Assembly: GCA_030770425.1 (NCBI GenBank)
Contig: JASJFT010000038.1
Coordinates: forward strand, 1 to 64,000
Source of the DNA: Darksidea phi
Taxonomy: Eukaryota > Ascomycota > Dothideomycetes > Pleosporales > Lentitheciaceae
Length of the DNA: 64,000 nt
Direction of reading: 5' to 3'
A program made the translations under genes and the position numbers. This document shows positions 46,317 to 57,530 of the stretch, in pieces. The number at the start of each line of letters is the position of its first letter. Position 1 is the stretch's first letter. The notes under the pieces were generated by a model. The model was not told the origin of the DNA and did not search any database. It saw nothing but the letters and a program-made list of their open reading frames with translations.

Positions 46317-48015
46317 TTAGCCGAAGAGCGCATCGCCGAGACGGATAGACACAGTCTTGACGTGTGTGTAGTTGTCTAGCGCAGCCTCGCCAAGCTCACG
46401 GCCGATACCAGACTCCTTGTATCCACCGAAGGGAAGCTGCCAGTGAAGAGTGTTGTATGTGTTGACCCATACTGTTCCTGCACGAATCTCGTTCGACACC
46501 TCAATTGCTGTGTTGAGGTTGCTAGTGTGTACGGCAGCGGCGAGGCCGTAGGTGGTGTTGTTGCCAAGCGCGATGGCCTCCTCCTTGGTCTTGAACTTAG
46601 AGATGGAGCAGACGGGGCCGAAGATTTCTTCTTGTACGATCTTCATGTCTTCGGTGACGTTGGAGAAGATGGTGGGCTCGATGAAGAAACCTTTGTCGCC
46701 AATGCGTTTCCCACCAGTCTCGATCTTGGCGCCGGCCTTCTTACCCTCCTCGATATAACTTTGGTGATGTCAGTACGTGTAGTACATGTAAGGGCAGGTA
46801 TGTGTCTCACCTCATGATGCGGTCAAACTGTAGTTGCGAAACCTGAGGACCTTGGAAAGTGTCTTGGTGGAATGGATCACCAACGGCATTCTTCTCCGCG
46901 CGGGCCTTGAACCGTTCAATGAACTTGTCGTAGATTGACTCCTGGACGTACACACGCGAGCCAGCACAGCAACACTGTCCGTGGTTGAAGTAGATGCCAA
47001 AGTTGACCCACGAGATAGCATTTTCGATGTCAGCATCCTCGAAGACGATGTTTGGGCTCTTGCCTCCGAGCTCGAGAGTGACCTTCTTGAGGTTAGAGCC
47101 GGCCGCAGCCTTCATGATCTGTCGGCCAACGACGGTAGAACCAGTGAATGCAATCTTGTCAACGTCCATGTGCGAAGAGAGGGCAGCACCAGCGACTTTT
47201 CCAAAACCGGAGATGATATTGATGACACCTGGGGGGAAGCCGGCTTCCTTGACGAGGTTGGCCGCCACAAGGGCAGAGAGCGGAGTCTGCTCGGCTGATT
47301 TGATGACAACGACGTTACCGGCGGCGATGGCGGGACCAATCTTCCATGCCCACATGAGGAGGGGGAAGTTCCATGGGATGATCTGGCCGCACACACCAAT
47401 CTGGCCGTGTTAATGAGGTCCCTGGTATGAAATTGGGCGCAGCTTACCGGCTCCTTCTTGGTGTAGTTGAAGGTATCGTGCGAAGTCTCAATGACCTTGC
47501 CCTCGATCTTGTCGGCCCACCCACCGTAGTACCTCAGGCAGCCAGCGGAAGCGCCGACATCGCCCTTGGCCATGTTGATGGCCTTCCCATTGTCCAGCGA
47601 CTCGACAGCAGCGAGCAGATCGATGTTCTGTTCGAATAGGTCTGCGAGCTTCACGAGGTACTTTCCTCGCTGCCCCGGTGTCACCTTCCTCCACTCGCCC
47701 TCGAAAGCTTTGCGCGCGGCGGAAACGGCGATATCGACGTCCTTCTCAGTGGCTTCGTGGACCGAGCAAATGACGGACTCGTCTGTGGGGTTGATGACTT
47801 CGAACGTCTTGCCGTCTACACCCTTGACCCATTCGTTGTTGATGAAGCTGTCCTATTAGTCAGCGACTAATCGTACCACAGGAGAAGAGTGCAGCCTCGC
47901 GGCGTGCGCGTGGGCATTGCCGATGACGGCATTGAGTTGGGGAGACTTACAGGCCGGTGGGCTGGTCGTACTCGCCCGAATGCGGCGTCTTGAGCTTAGT
48001 AGTCAATCCAGACAT
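46317..48015 (-). CDS. Aldehyde dehydrogenase, NAD(P)-dependent, class 1/2 type
   Basis: Oxidises acetaldehyde and other aldehydes to acids. Exons 47951-48015, 47448-47847, 46811-47400 and 46317-46758 join to 498 residues, the standard length. Landmarks: [39 protein letters not shown] (NAD site), LELGGKSP with the catalytic Glu, [15 protein letters not shown] with the catalytic Cys, EEIFGPV, WVNTYN and [13 protein letters not shown]. The start [11 protein letters not shown] is the first ATG. Close relatives in Alternaria and Cladosporium are described as the allergens Alt a 10 and Cla h 10; that comes from family knowledge, not this sequence. Intron 3 joins [10 protein letters not shown] exactly. 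Confidence 0.94.
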
Positions 48016-49335
48016 GCTGCCGTTATTGTGGGCTATCGAAAGGTAAATGGGATAGTTGAGGTGCGCAGATAATCTCCGCGTGAAGTGAGGGGCACGCTCC
48101 TTTAAGTAGCACGACCATGACAGTATGGCGAAGGGGGAGCGTGGTCTAATGCGCCGAACCACGCCGAACCAGGCAATTGAATTGTCTGGGTCATCGGAAG
48201 CCGGGTCATGAGCATGCTGAGGCAGCCTATCGCGTCTCCCGTGGTGGGTTGGGAGTGGGCGTTGACGTGATGCAGAAGAGCTCATGCCCCCGCTCTGCCA
48301 GCCAGTCGTTGTGCGACCCCTCCCCCGCATCACGTTTTTGGCCTGCCAAAGCCGCCACTATCCTGCATCGGCTCGGTAGTGACTGTTCGGATTTGAAATA
48401 GATTCCTGGTCTACCATCGATCCCAATCCTGCACGTTCTTAGAAGCAATCACGTTTTGGGGTCTCTTAAACCGTCACTGCGTCTTATACGTGGTATTGTG
48501 CCAGCTCGGCACTCTCCTGAAACGCTGTCAACCCACCTAAGCTGCTCGGCTAGCACCAAATGGGTATCCCTACGTCCCTTCGGCTTCCATTCGCGCGAGC
48601 ACTCGAGCGCCGACACGGGTTCAATCCTTACTTTTAGAACAATCGCAGCGTCGGGAAGGTGTCGGATGAGCGCTCCACTGGCCTGACCGTTCGATGGACA
48701 TCCGGAAACTTTTCAGAAAGCCCTATGAGCGTGTTGCGGGGAAAGCTAGCGATACTAGCGGAAGCCCTTCGCACAAAGGGATGCCTAGTGTATGGAGCCG
48801 CATGAAGGCCGAGAAGAGCTGAGTGGTGTAATCACTGCTGACAATTGAATCAATGGAAGCTGGGTCCATGGTTTGTCTGCGCCGCGAAATGGAGCATACA
48901 TGGGACGAGCAAAGAGCAGCGGGATGCTCACTCAAACAAAGCAGTCAGTACGTGACGAGCAAAGTATAACCTGTGGTGCTATCATAAGTGAGAGGTGTTG
49001 GGAGAGTTCCACCGCCATGTTGTGTCGACCAAAACATTGTAAACGTGTAGCGGTGATGTGTCAATTCATACATTGAGCTATCTACTCAGACCAGGGAGCA
49101 GTCTGAGAATCCGAGCTACCCGCTGCACCGTATACTGTACAAGTTGTGCCCTGCCGGTTTTTGTCGGCGAAACGGAATGGCCAGACAAGGCCGCATCCAG
49201 AAAAGGATTACTAGGCTGACGAGTCTAAAGTCGATCGTGCCAAAATCCTGAACCATATTCGGGCAAGCCCATGATAAATCGGAAAGAAAGAAGGGTGAAA
49301 CAGGGTGTTGAATGCGAGATCCATCACAGAGCCGT
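48016..49335. other. Gene-free stretch upstream of the aldehyde dehydrogenase
   Basis: 1.3 kb containing the aldehyde dehydrogenase promoter and, at its right end, the 3' UTR of the YRA1-like gene. Open frames are below 100 codons with no features. No repeat seen. Confidence 0.5.
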
Positions 49336-50829
49336 TCAGAGCATCTCGTCCACCATGTTGGTGTCATCGACGCCGGTAGCTGGGGCAGCATTGCCGTTGG
49401 TCACCATGGCGTCATTACCACCATCAGCTGCCGGAAAGTAGTCATCCATTTCGGCATCGAGCTCCTCGACAGTCTTCTTCTTGTTGCCCTCTCGGCCACC
49501 ACGACCACCGCGTCCACCACGGGCACGTCCACGGCCACCACGTCCCGGACGGGTGTCAGTGGCTCCCTTCGCAGCAGAAATTGGCTTGGGCTTGTCCTTC
49601 TTCGGCTGGCTACATATTTGTTAGCAACATCAAAGCGGATGTCGGCGGGTGGACCTACGTGACACGATCGGCAAGAGTGGGTTGGGGTCGAGCAGCGACA
49701 TTGGCGGCGCTGACTAGGACTTCAACCCTAATGGGACGGCCATCGATCTTGACTCCTTGGAGGGCAGCAGAAGCCTTATTGGCTTGTTCGGCCTTGTTGA
49801 AGATGACGGTGGCGCTTCCTAGGCTTTTGCCATTCTGTCCGAACTGGAGGAGGATCTTCTTGGGTCGGCCAACGCCTACAGCCGTGGCGAAATAGTCCTA
49901 TAAGGCGAATTAGTCGTCGTCGTCGTAAGGTACAAATGCAGCGCAGAAAGCAAGAACGAGCGAGTCCGGGTGGTACGGTAGAGGTAGGATTAGGCGGTCC
50001 CAATTCGCGGATCAACTTGTGTCGCTCAGATTAGTAGAGTGGATGTCCAGTGACAGGAAAGGCGTCTTGTCAGCGTAGCGACATCGAAACCGGCGTAGAG
50101 CTAATGCGATAGAGGCGAGTGTCACAGGCTAGCATACGCATTGCCTCACTCTGATGCGCTTGGCCTTGCCCACGGGCAAGCGCCGGTGCTTGTAGTCAAG
50201 CTCGCTGCTCAATACGCTCCTTGGCCTGCTGATAGTATCGCCACGCGACTATAAATGGCACTGCCATAATAGCTGACAAGTAGCTGGCATCCACCTGGAC
50301 AACCATCTCTAGATCTCGTCAATGCGGCACTCGCGGGTTTCACATGCTGCGAAGTGCAATGCCCTGCCTCTCTGCCCCGACGGCCAGCAGCATGACTAGT
50401 TGGCAAGCATGGAGACAGCCCGGTCTAGAAGGTGGAGCTCGATGCCCAGGGTGATCGGACTCGCGCTCGCTCGCATATCGACGAGCATGTAGGCTCAAAG
50501 ACCTTCGAAGGTCTTACATACCTTGAGTTGTGTCTCCTCAACGTCCAGCGGCTGTGGATGGTTAGCGGTGTACAACAGAGCTTGCGAAAAGGGCATACCA
50601 AGTTGGAGATGACGATCTTGGTCTCGCCACCTGCCGGACCCGTGGGCGCAACAGGAGCGGCCTTGGTCGGCTTCGGCTGCCGAGTGGGTTTCTGAACACC
50701 ACCAACGGGCGCATCGGGGGCGCGACGGCCAGTACCAGAGCGACGCCCGCCTCGGCCACGGCGCGTGGACGAGCGGGTGGTCTTCAGGATGTCATCAAGC
50801 GACGAGTTGAGCTTGTCGGTTCCAGACAT
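49336..50829 (-). CDS. YRA1: mRNA export factor, RRM protein of the Yra1/ALYREF family
   Basis: Links spliced mRNA and TREX to the exporter Mex67. Exons 50599-50829, 50522-50551, 49659-49897 and 49336-49609 join to 257 residues. N-terminal motif LNSSLDDIL is the conserved UAP56/Sub2-binding type, followed by an Arg-rich segment. The RRM reads KIVISNLPLDVEETQLK, DYFATAVGVGRPKKILLQF, SATVIFNKAEQANKASAAL and PIRVEVLV. An RGG box (GRGGRGRARGGRGGRGG) precedes a C-terminal acidic segment that ends NMVDEML, the second helicase-binding motif. Intron 2 (49898-50521) is 624 nt, about ten times the window average; yeast YRA1 also has one very long intron used for autoregulation. Divergent from VPS11. 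Confidence 0.93.
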
Positions 50830-51328
50830 GTTGATGATTGGAGTCGAAAGTAGTTGTAGCTGTCGCGGGGCAGGCGGAAGGGCCTAAAGAAGAGAGACGT
50901 CGTCTCTAAAGCGCGTGCGCTGGTGATGGCAGCAGCGAAGTAGGTCGTTGGGCTGGCGCGCGGGCGACGGTTGGCAAAGTGCTAGAGGTGTGCAACTCAA
51001 GAATGGAGAGTTGCGTGGGAACTTGTGCGCGCGTTAGTGGCAGAGCGCAAGGGAGCGGTAGAGAAGCAGATGGGCGATGGAGGGTGAGGTTGTGATGAGC
51101 GAGAGACGCGGGCGGGTGAAGGCAGCAACAAAAGGAGAAAGCGCGCGAGCACCCGTGCACAGCCACATCTTGGCACTCTAGCGCCACAGCACTAGCTTGG
51201 CGCCTCTTCGGGACGCCGTGCCTGGCTGCAGCGGCAAGACAGTGGATGCTCTTGCCATTCGGAATCGCGACGATGGACCGATAGCAGCATGGCAGTCACA
51301 CCGGTAAGTGTAGAGACTCGCAAACATC
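50830..51328. promoter_or_regulatory. Shared divergent promoter region of YRA1 and VPS11
   Basis: 499 bp between opposite start codons. It is GC-rich in places, with purine-rich tracts on the plus strand; no specific factor site was identified. Confidence 0.5.
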
Positions 51329-54300
51329 ATGGCGGCGCTGACATCCACCAAGTGGCAGTTCAAGTTCTTCGATGTCTCGCCAGTCAAGCTTCCCGACGAC
51401 GAGAGCTCATTCCTCTCCGAGCCGGGAAACATAACGTCGGTCGTCTCGGGCTCGGAAAGCATCTTCTTCGGCAGCGCCAATGGCGTCGTGCGCATCCTGT
51501 CGCAGGCCTTCAAGGTCGTGCGCTCGTTCCAAGCCCATGATACAGGCGCAATCAACTACATGAAGCAGGTCCCGGGGACTGCGCTGCTGGTAACAATCGC
51601 TGAGGACCTGTCCAACGAGCCCGTGCTCAAGGTGTGGGCACTGGACAAGCTCGAGAAGAAGACGGGCATCCCTCGATGTCAGAGCACTCTCACCATCCAC
51701 AATGGACGGAAGCAGTTCCCCATCAGCGCCTTCGCGGCACTGGACGACCTATCTCAGCTTGCCGTAGGCTTCGCGAACGGCGCCGTCACCGTTGTCAGAG
51801 GGGATCTTATACACGACCGCGGGGCGAGACAGCGGACAGTCTTCGAATCGGAGGAACCCATCACAGGCATCGAGTTCCGCGAGGGCAGCATCACCACCTT
51901 ATACATTGCCACGACCGGGCGCATTCTAACCCTTGTAATATCCGGTCGCGGGCAAGGGCAGCCGGCGAAGTCACTTGATGAATATGGCTGTGGCGTGGGC
52001 TGCATGGCCGTCGATAAGTCTACCCGTGATGTGGTGGTCGCAAGAAACGATGCCATCTACTACTATGGCCAGCACGGTCGCGGCCCGCCATACACTTACG
52101 AAGGCGAGAAGAAGATGATCGCCGTGTTCAAAGACTACGTTGTGATGGTCGCGCCGCCGAAGTCTAATGTCATGCCACGCTCAAACCCTCTAAGGGCGTT
52201 GGGCATAGGTGCTGCAGATGATGCCTTCAACACCTCGACGTTTACCTTGCTCAATACCGAGCTGAGGTTTGTGGCACACCAAGAACAACTTTCGTCGCAA
52301 GTCAAGGCAATTGTAGCAGAATGGGGCGATCTCTTCGTTCTGACCGTGGATGGCAAGGTGTGTCTTAGTCCCTCGAGTATCGCTAGCTAGAAGCTAATGA
52401 CTTGATAGATCCTTCGATACCATGAGAAATCATTTGCTCAAAAGCTCGAGATTCTCTACCAACGAAACTTGCATGTCCTGGCGATCAACATGGCTCAAAA
52501 GGCGGGACTCGATTCGTCACAGCAGAATGTCATCTTGCGGAAGTACGGCGACTACCTATATCAGAAGCAGGACTATGACACTGCCATGCAGCAGTACCTA
52601 AAAGCGATCGACAATACAGAACCGTCACAGGTCATTCGAAAGGTATGGCTATCAAACCGGATCGTAAAACATTCACTCACGGCCTCCTAGTTCCTGGATA
52701 CACAGCGAATTCATAATCTAATCGAATACCTCGAAGAGCTTCACGACCATCACAAAGCCACCTCAGATCACACGACCCTTCTTTTAAACTGCTACGCTAA
52801 GCTGAAGGATGTCGAGAAGCTGGAAGAGTTCATCAAATCGCCTGGCGATGACCTCAAGTTCGATTTGGACACGGCCATCTCCATGTGCCGCCAAGGAGGG
52901 TACTATGATCAAGCTGCCTACCTTGCACGAAAGCATGGCGAACACGAACTGGTAGTCGACATATTGATCGAAGACTCAAAGCGTTACGCCGAAGCGCTTG
53001 CCTATATATGGCGATTGGAGCCCGAAGTAGCCTACTTCAATCTCATGAAATACACGACAGTGCTTCTTGAGCAACGCTCACAAGATACAACACAACTCTT
53101 CATTGACTACTACACTGGCAACTTCCGGCCAAAGAAGGATGCCATCGTCATACCCAACGCACCGACTTCTTCAACGATTGGAATGGGATTGGGCGTCGCT
53201 TCCAGTGCCGTACAAAATTTGGCTGCCCTTTTACCTCTCCCATATATGAATACTAGTGCACTAGCCTCACCGCCATCTGGGGAGTCGAGATCTACGATGA
53301 GCCAAGCTCAGGTCATTGAAACGAGCACCGACGAGCCACCGCCGGAATACCAGATACCCAAGCCACGCACAGCGTTCTCAGCATTCGTCGACCACCCTCA
53401 GGAATTCATCGTGTTCCTTGAGGCGTGCATCAAATCAGAAAATCTCCGGGAAGATGACAAGGTTGACCTTTATACCGCCCTGTTCGAGATGTACCTCCAC
53501 ACCGCGGCTTCAAAAAGGGATGGCGACCGGAAGACTTGGGAGGACAAAGCAAAGAAGCTTGTGGAGGGGAAGAGCAACCCCATTGACACTTCAAACGTGT
53601 TGCTTCTTTCACACCTTTCCAACTTCAGAGACGGCACCATCTTGGTCCGCGAGCAACAAGGCTTGCACTTTGACATCTTCCGCTCTTACACCGCAGCATA
53701 CGACACGCAGGGCACCATCCGCGCTCTCCGCAAGTACGGCCCCGAAGAACCTGCTCTCTATCCAGCAGCGCTTGCATACTTCACCTCAGACCCCGACATC
53801 CTCGCCGAAGCTGGCGACGAGCTGGACACGGTGCTCAAGAAGATCGATGAAGACGGCCTCATGGCACCTCTGCAAGTTATCCAGACGCTCTCTACGAATG
53901 GCGTAGCCACCATGGGTATGATAAAACAATACCTTTCCACCACCATCGAGCGCGAGCGCCAAGAAATTGCCACAAACCGCAAAACCATCGAAACATTTCG
54001 CTCCGACACAGAAACAAAGAAGCTCGAGCTACAAAACCTCAACACGAAGCCCACCGTGTTCCAAGCCACACGATGCAAAGTATGCGATCGCCCGCTCGAT
54101 CTGCCCGTTGTACATTTTCTGTGCAAGCATAGTTTCCACCAGCGATGTTTGAGCCTGGACGAGGATGTTGAGGACGAGAGTGTGGAATGTCCGCTTTGCA
54201 GCTCACAGAACCAAACTGTTAGAGCGATTCGGAAGGCGCAGCTCGAAAGTGCCGAGCGACACGATATCTTCCTCGATGCATTGAAGAGAGGTAAAGATAA

Positions 54301-54361
54301 ACTTGCTGTCGTAAGTGAATGGTTTGGGAGGGGTGTCATGGGCGTGGGGGGAGCGGAGTAG
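51329..54361 (+). CDS. VPS11: Vacuolar sorting protein Vps11 (HOPS/CORVET core)
   Basis: Scaffold of the HOPS and CORVET tethers for endosome and vacuole fusion. Exons 51329-52357, 52409-52642 and 52691-54361 join in phase 0 to 977 residues; yeast Pep5 has 1029. The N-terminus is a beta-propeller (KWQFKFFDVSPVKL, SIFFGSANGVVRIL). The middle is an alpha-solenoid with the clathrin-type repeat (YGDYLYQKQDYDTAMQQYLK, RQGGYYDQAAYLARKHGEHE). The C-terminus carries an RING-H2 finger: CKVCDRPLDLPVVHFLC, KHSFHQRCL, then VECPLCSS. Two introns of about 50 nt. All regions expected of the family are present and intact. Confidence 0.95.
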
Positions 54362-54555
54362 CATCCTGGTATTGCTGTATGCAATGTCTATTTGTAGGAA
54401 TACTTGGATTTGGAGAATGCTTCACTTGCCGGCCCTTTTAGATTTTCTATCTGTAGGCATTAAAGCTGCATCATTTGATTCGGTGTGAGTGGCTGTTTGT
54501 CTAGAAATATATCCGTGGTGCTATCGGCGTTAGATTCCTAATCGCATGGGAACTA
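54362..54555. other. 3' flank of VPS11
   Basis: Short AT-rich 3' untranslated region leading up to the first transposon remnant. Nothing else seen. Confidence 0.5.
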
Positions 54556-54695
54556 CCGTGTTCTATCAGTAGGCTGCGCAAATCACTAAGCTGCGCACCC
54601 CAAATACCACCAAAAATCAGAAATGCCATCTCCACAACGGCTTAATAATAAAATCTAAAGTTTCATATTTAGGTTCTTATTTGATTTGGATTTGC

Positions 54696-54880
54696 ATAGT
54701 GGGAGTCTCTTTAGAAGGTCCGCACGAAACACAGTAGGGGTTTGTACACAGTAGAGGTGCTATACCCACACCTTATACACGATAATAGAGCTGTAGAGCT
54801 GTACACAGTACTGTCGATCGTGAGCGACGAGGTGATGTTTCGAACATTGAGGCGCTAGACGAGAAATGACATGTGATGCC
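54696..54880. repeat. Repeat R, unoccupied copy of the chromovirus target
   Basis: Aligns with the two flanks of the retroelement, 503-574 and 7608-7735, joined without the insertion. At 54762-54766 it reads ATACC, followed by CACACC, where the other copy has the duplicated ATATC around the element and then TATACC. Here CpA and TpG are kept, so this copy largely escaped RIP. The ends of the repeat family are not defined. Confidence 0.75.
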
Positions 54881-55051
54881 GAACCACAGAGCGTTGGGAG
54901 ACCAACAGCGGTAGCGAGGAGTTAACACTACCACCCACAGTATAAAAATTGCCCGCGATGATACCAGCATCCCACTCACTACATCCATCTCTTATACCCA
55001 GCCAGCTTCCTCACCTCTTCCTCAAACTTACCATCAACACCCACCAACCAC

Positions 55052-55204
55052 ATGTCTTCACCAACGATCGTTCGCCTAGTCCTTCAGCAGGACCTTCAGC
55101 AGGAGGAACTAGAGCCTATTCGAGTACAGCGCTCTAAACCTTTCGAATATCGCGGCGGAGCGTCCCCGGCGCTACAGGCGGGAGGTGCTGCCGACAGGAT
55201 TTAG
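55052..55204 (+). other. 50-codon open frame inside TIR element A
   Basis: ATG to TAG, beginning MSSPTIVRLVLQQDLQQEE. It is preceded by TATAAAAATTG at about 54941 and by a long CT-rich leader that resembles a fungal promoter and 5' UTR. The peptide has no known domain. It may be the start of a captured or former transposon gene, or chance. Confidence 0.35.
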
Positions 55205-55456
55205 GTTCTTATATCTATTTTAAGCCTATTTTTCAAGTCTTAGAGCTATTTATCTAGCTCGTATTAAGTTATGGATTTTCGTGTTTTGGCCCCCAAATTT
55301 AAGCCAAATTACTACATCTCTAGAACCACTTAATAAAATACTCCCAGGGTCTAATAGTAGTTATAGAATAGACATGGAAGTATAAATACAAAATTTTAAG
55401 TTCTATTATTAAGCTGTTGTAGAGATGGCAATTCTGATTTCTAATTTGCGCAGCTT

Positions 55457-55486
55457 ACTGATAGAACACGTTAACGTGTTTTATCA
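55457..55486. repeat. 30-bp palindrome at the junction of two TIR elements
   Basis: CTGATAGAACACGTT followed at once by AACGTGTTTTATCAG: 14 of 15 arm positions pair. It arises because the right end of element A and the left end of element B abut at a single TA. Confidence 0.85.
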
Positions 55487-55902
55487 GTACCCGACCCGAA
55501 TTACTCCTCGGCCCACCCCAAAAACCTACCAAAAATGGGGAAAAATTGTACCTTCATATCTCAACAATGGCTTAATAAAATAATTTGAAACTCTATACCT
55601 AGACTTTTATATCTATTACATAACTACTATTAGACTCTAGAAGTATTTTATTAAGTGGTTCTAGAGATGTAGCAATTTAGCTTAAAATTAGAGGCCAAAA
55701 CATGATATCTTGATAATGACTAGGCCTACTACTCTAAGACTTTAATAAGAGGTTTCAAATAGGTATTAAAGCCTAACTATAGAGTTTTACATTTTATTAT
55801 TAAGCCGTTGTTAAGATATGAAGGTATGGTTTTTCCCCATTTTTGGTAGGTTTTTGGGGTGGGCCGAGGACTGATTCGGGTCGGGTGAGTGGTAAAACAC
55901 GT
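55474..55902. mobile_element. TIR element B, MITE-like
   Basis: 429 bp with long terminal inverted repeats of about 125 bp: ACGTGTTTTATCAGTACCCG at the left, and at the right the inverse ACGTGTTTTACCACTCACCC. The arms share the phrase CGGCCCACCCCAAAAACCTA and ATGGGGAAAAA. TA stands on both sides (55472-55473 shared with element A, 55903-55904). It has no coding capacity. Part of its left arm also matches, inverted, the right part of element A (AAGTGGTTCTAGAGATGTAG), so A and B belong to related families. Confidence 0.8.
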
Positions 55903-56050
55903 TAGTCATGTTTGGATTACTGATCGTGTCTAGCACTGCAGTGTTAATATACCTCGGCATGTACAATCACGTTTACCGTCAAAAGCGACGACAGCGATGA
56001 CAGTTCTCAGTCTCGCATCTTCACCAACATCCCACAATCCAAGATGGTCG

Positions 56051-57530
56051 TCAAACAGAATCCCCATCTCTAGCCACCCTTTTATTAACGTGCTTTACTC
56101 TAATCTCATGCACGACGTTGGCGTGAATGCTATCCTTAGCCGGCGCCGTGGGAGGCTGTTTGCGGAATTTATCGCGCCAGACGCTGATGGAGGATTCGTG
56201 AACGCCGTAGATGATGGCGTCGGCGAAGCCTTGGATGACGATGCATGCCTGTACATGCGATTAGCTATTTATCGCTTGGATGAAGTATGAAAAGAAACAG
56301 CTGGGAGCAGCTGACCTTGTCTAGGGTTGCGATACCGAAGGGAGCTGATGTGCCGGTGACGGCTTGGTAGATACGTATTATGGTTGGGATAGTCCAGATG
56401 AGCATATACACGAAGGGGTAGTACATCATCTGCCTTGCTAGCCTCTTCAGTACTGGGCTTGGTTGTCTCATGTGTGTTATCCCGTTTATAGTGCCTCCGT
56501 TCGTTATATCTCCAACGCCTAAGTTGGCGGCATTGCAGTTGGTGTCCTTGCTTTCGATGTCCATCGTGACAGATGGATGGCCAATGCGCCGTGTCGAAGA
56601 GATAGATTCTGTTTCTGGAGTGAGCGTGTGTTGATCGAGGTTGAGCGTGCGATGGTGGGATTGAAGATGGGGGTTGCTGCGCGTAAGGGTGTTGGGCGAA
56701 TTTTCGTCGTGGAAAGACATGAAACGGTTGTGGGCATGGTATATGATGCGGTAGAGGCGGGCGTACAGGACGAGGATGATTACGATGATGAGCCAGCGCG
56801 GGACGAAGTTGATAAGGAGGCGGACTTTGTCGCTGCCGAACCAGCACCCTGCAATGTGTCAATCCAGGCTGACAAGGTCTGGCACGGGAAATTCAAGACG
56901 TACAAGCACCGATATCACTATATCCATCTAATCCCAGCCCGAGTGCTGCCCAGAGCCCTGAGACGCCCCATGGTAGACACCAAAGGACGACACGATGTTC
57001 CTGGATCCAAGAAGACGTTTGCTTGTAGTTTGCTAGAATAAAGAACGTGCAGAATGCAATGAGAAGTACCCAATAGTCGGCTACAGCGGAATTAGTTAAT
57101 GCCCAATTCAAATAATGGTGAACCTACTTTGCACAACGAAGAATTGCGTCATGAAACCATTGAAGCTACAGAATCTCTTCTGTTCCGGTGCACCGATGCT
57201 GTGACCAGATAGATTGACTGCGCATGATGAGAAGAAGTTCACGGCCATACAGAAATCTGATATTGCTAGTCCCAGGATGAGTTGGTGGCGGAATGTTCGG
57301 ACTTCCTTGAACAACTGTTGCATTGTTAGTACTGACGATGCGTGCAGGACATCCTGAACTAGCCGTGATGATCTACTTACACAGAAGCTTAGAACAATCC
57401 ATGACGCACCGACGATGCTCAAAACAGACACTATCAATATGACTTGGTTCAATATGCGGACCTCCTGGACCTGCGAGGGAGCGGACAGGACAACCCTCTC
57501 CATAAGTCGACCGTGGTCAACACTCGCCAT
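56051..57530 (-). CDS. G protein-coupled receptor, fungal cAMP-receptor-like class
   Basis: Five exons (57381-57530, 57128-57314, 56904-57080, 56316-56848, 56051-56248) join to 414 residues. Seven hydrophobic segments are visible: ILIVSVLSIVGASWIVLSF; LILGLAISDFCMAVNFFSS; QTDYWVLLIAFCTFFILAN; VVLWCLPWGVSGLWAALGL; LLINFVPRWLIIVIILVLYA; YPFVYMLIWTIPTIIRIYQA; ACIVIQGFADAIIYGV. The extracellular Cys pair (RFCSFNGF, AWCWFGS) is present. A long Ser/Thr/His-rich third cytoplasmic loop lies between helices 5 and 6, and a ~45-residue tail closes the protein. The closest class by motif is the Dictyostelium-type cAMP-receptor-like group of fungi (Crl/GprH type); the ligand is unknown. Divergent from the MDM1-like gene. 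Confidence 0.88.

Larger units (their letters stand above)
54556..55471. mobile_element. TIR element A, non-autonomous DNA transposon remnant
   Basis: 916 bp flanked by TA on both sides (54554-54555 and 55472-55473). The left end CCGTGTTCTATCAGTAGGCTG and the inverse of the right end ACGTGTTCTATCAGTAAGCTG match, and the inverted match continues for about 100 bp (AAATGCCATCTCCACAACGG against AATTGCCATCTCTACAACAG). A TA duplication and such ends fit a Tc1/mariner-Fot1/pogo type element. There is no transposase. The interior includes repeat R (54696-54880) and a 50-codon open frame. Confidence 0.75.

Noticed and set aside
46981..47413. Two open frames of over 100 codons opposite the aldehyde dehydrogenase
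   Set aside because: Antisense shadows of a conserved enzyme; no domain or splice signals.
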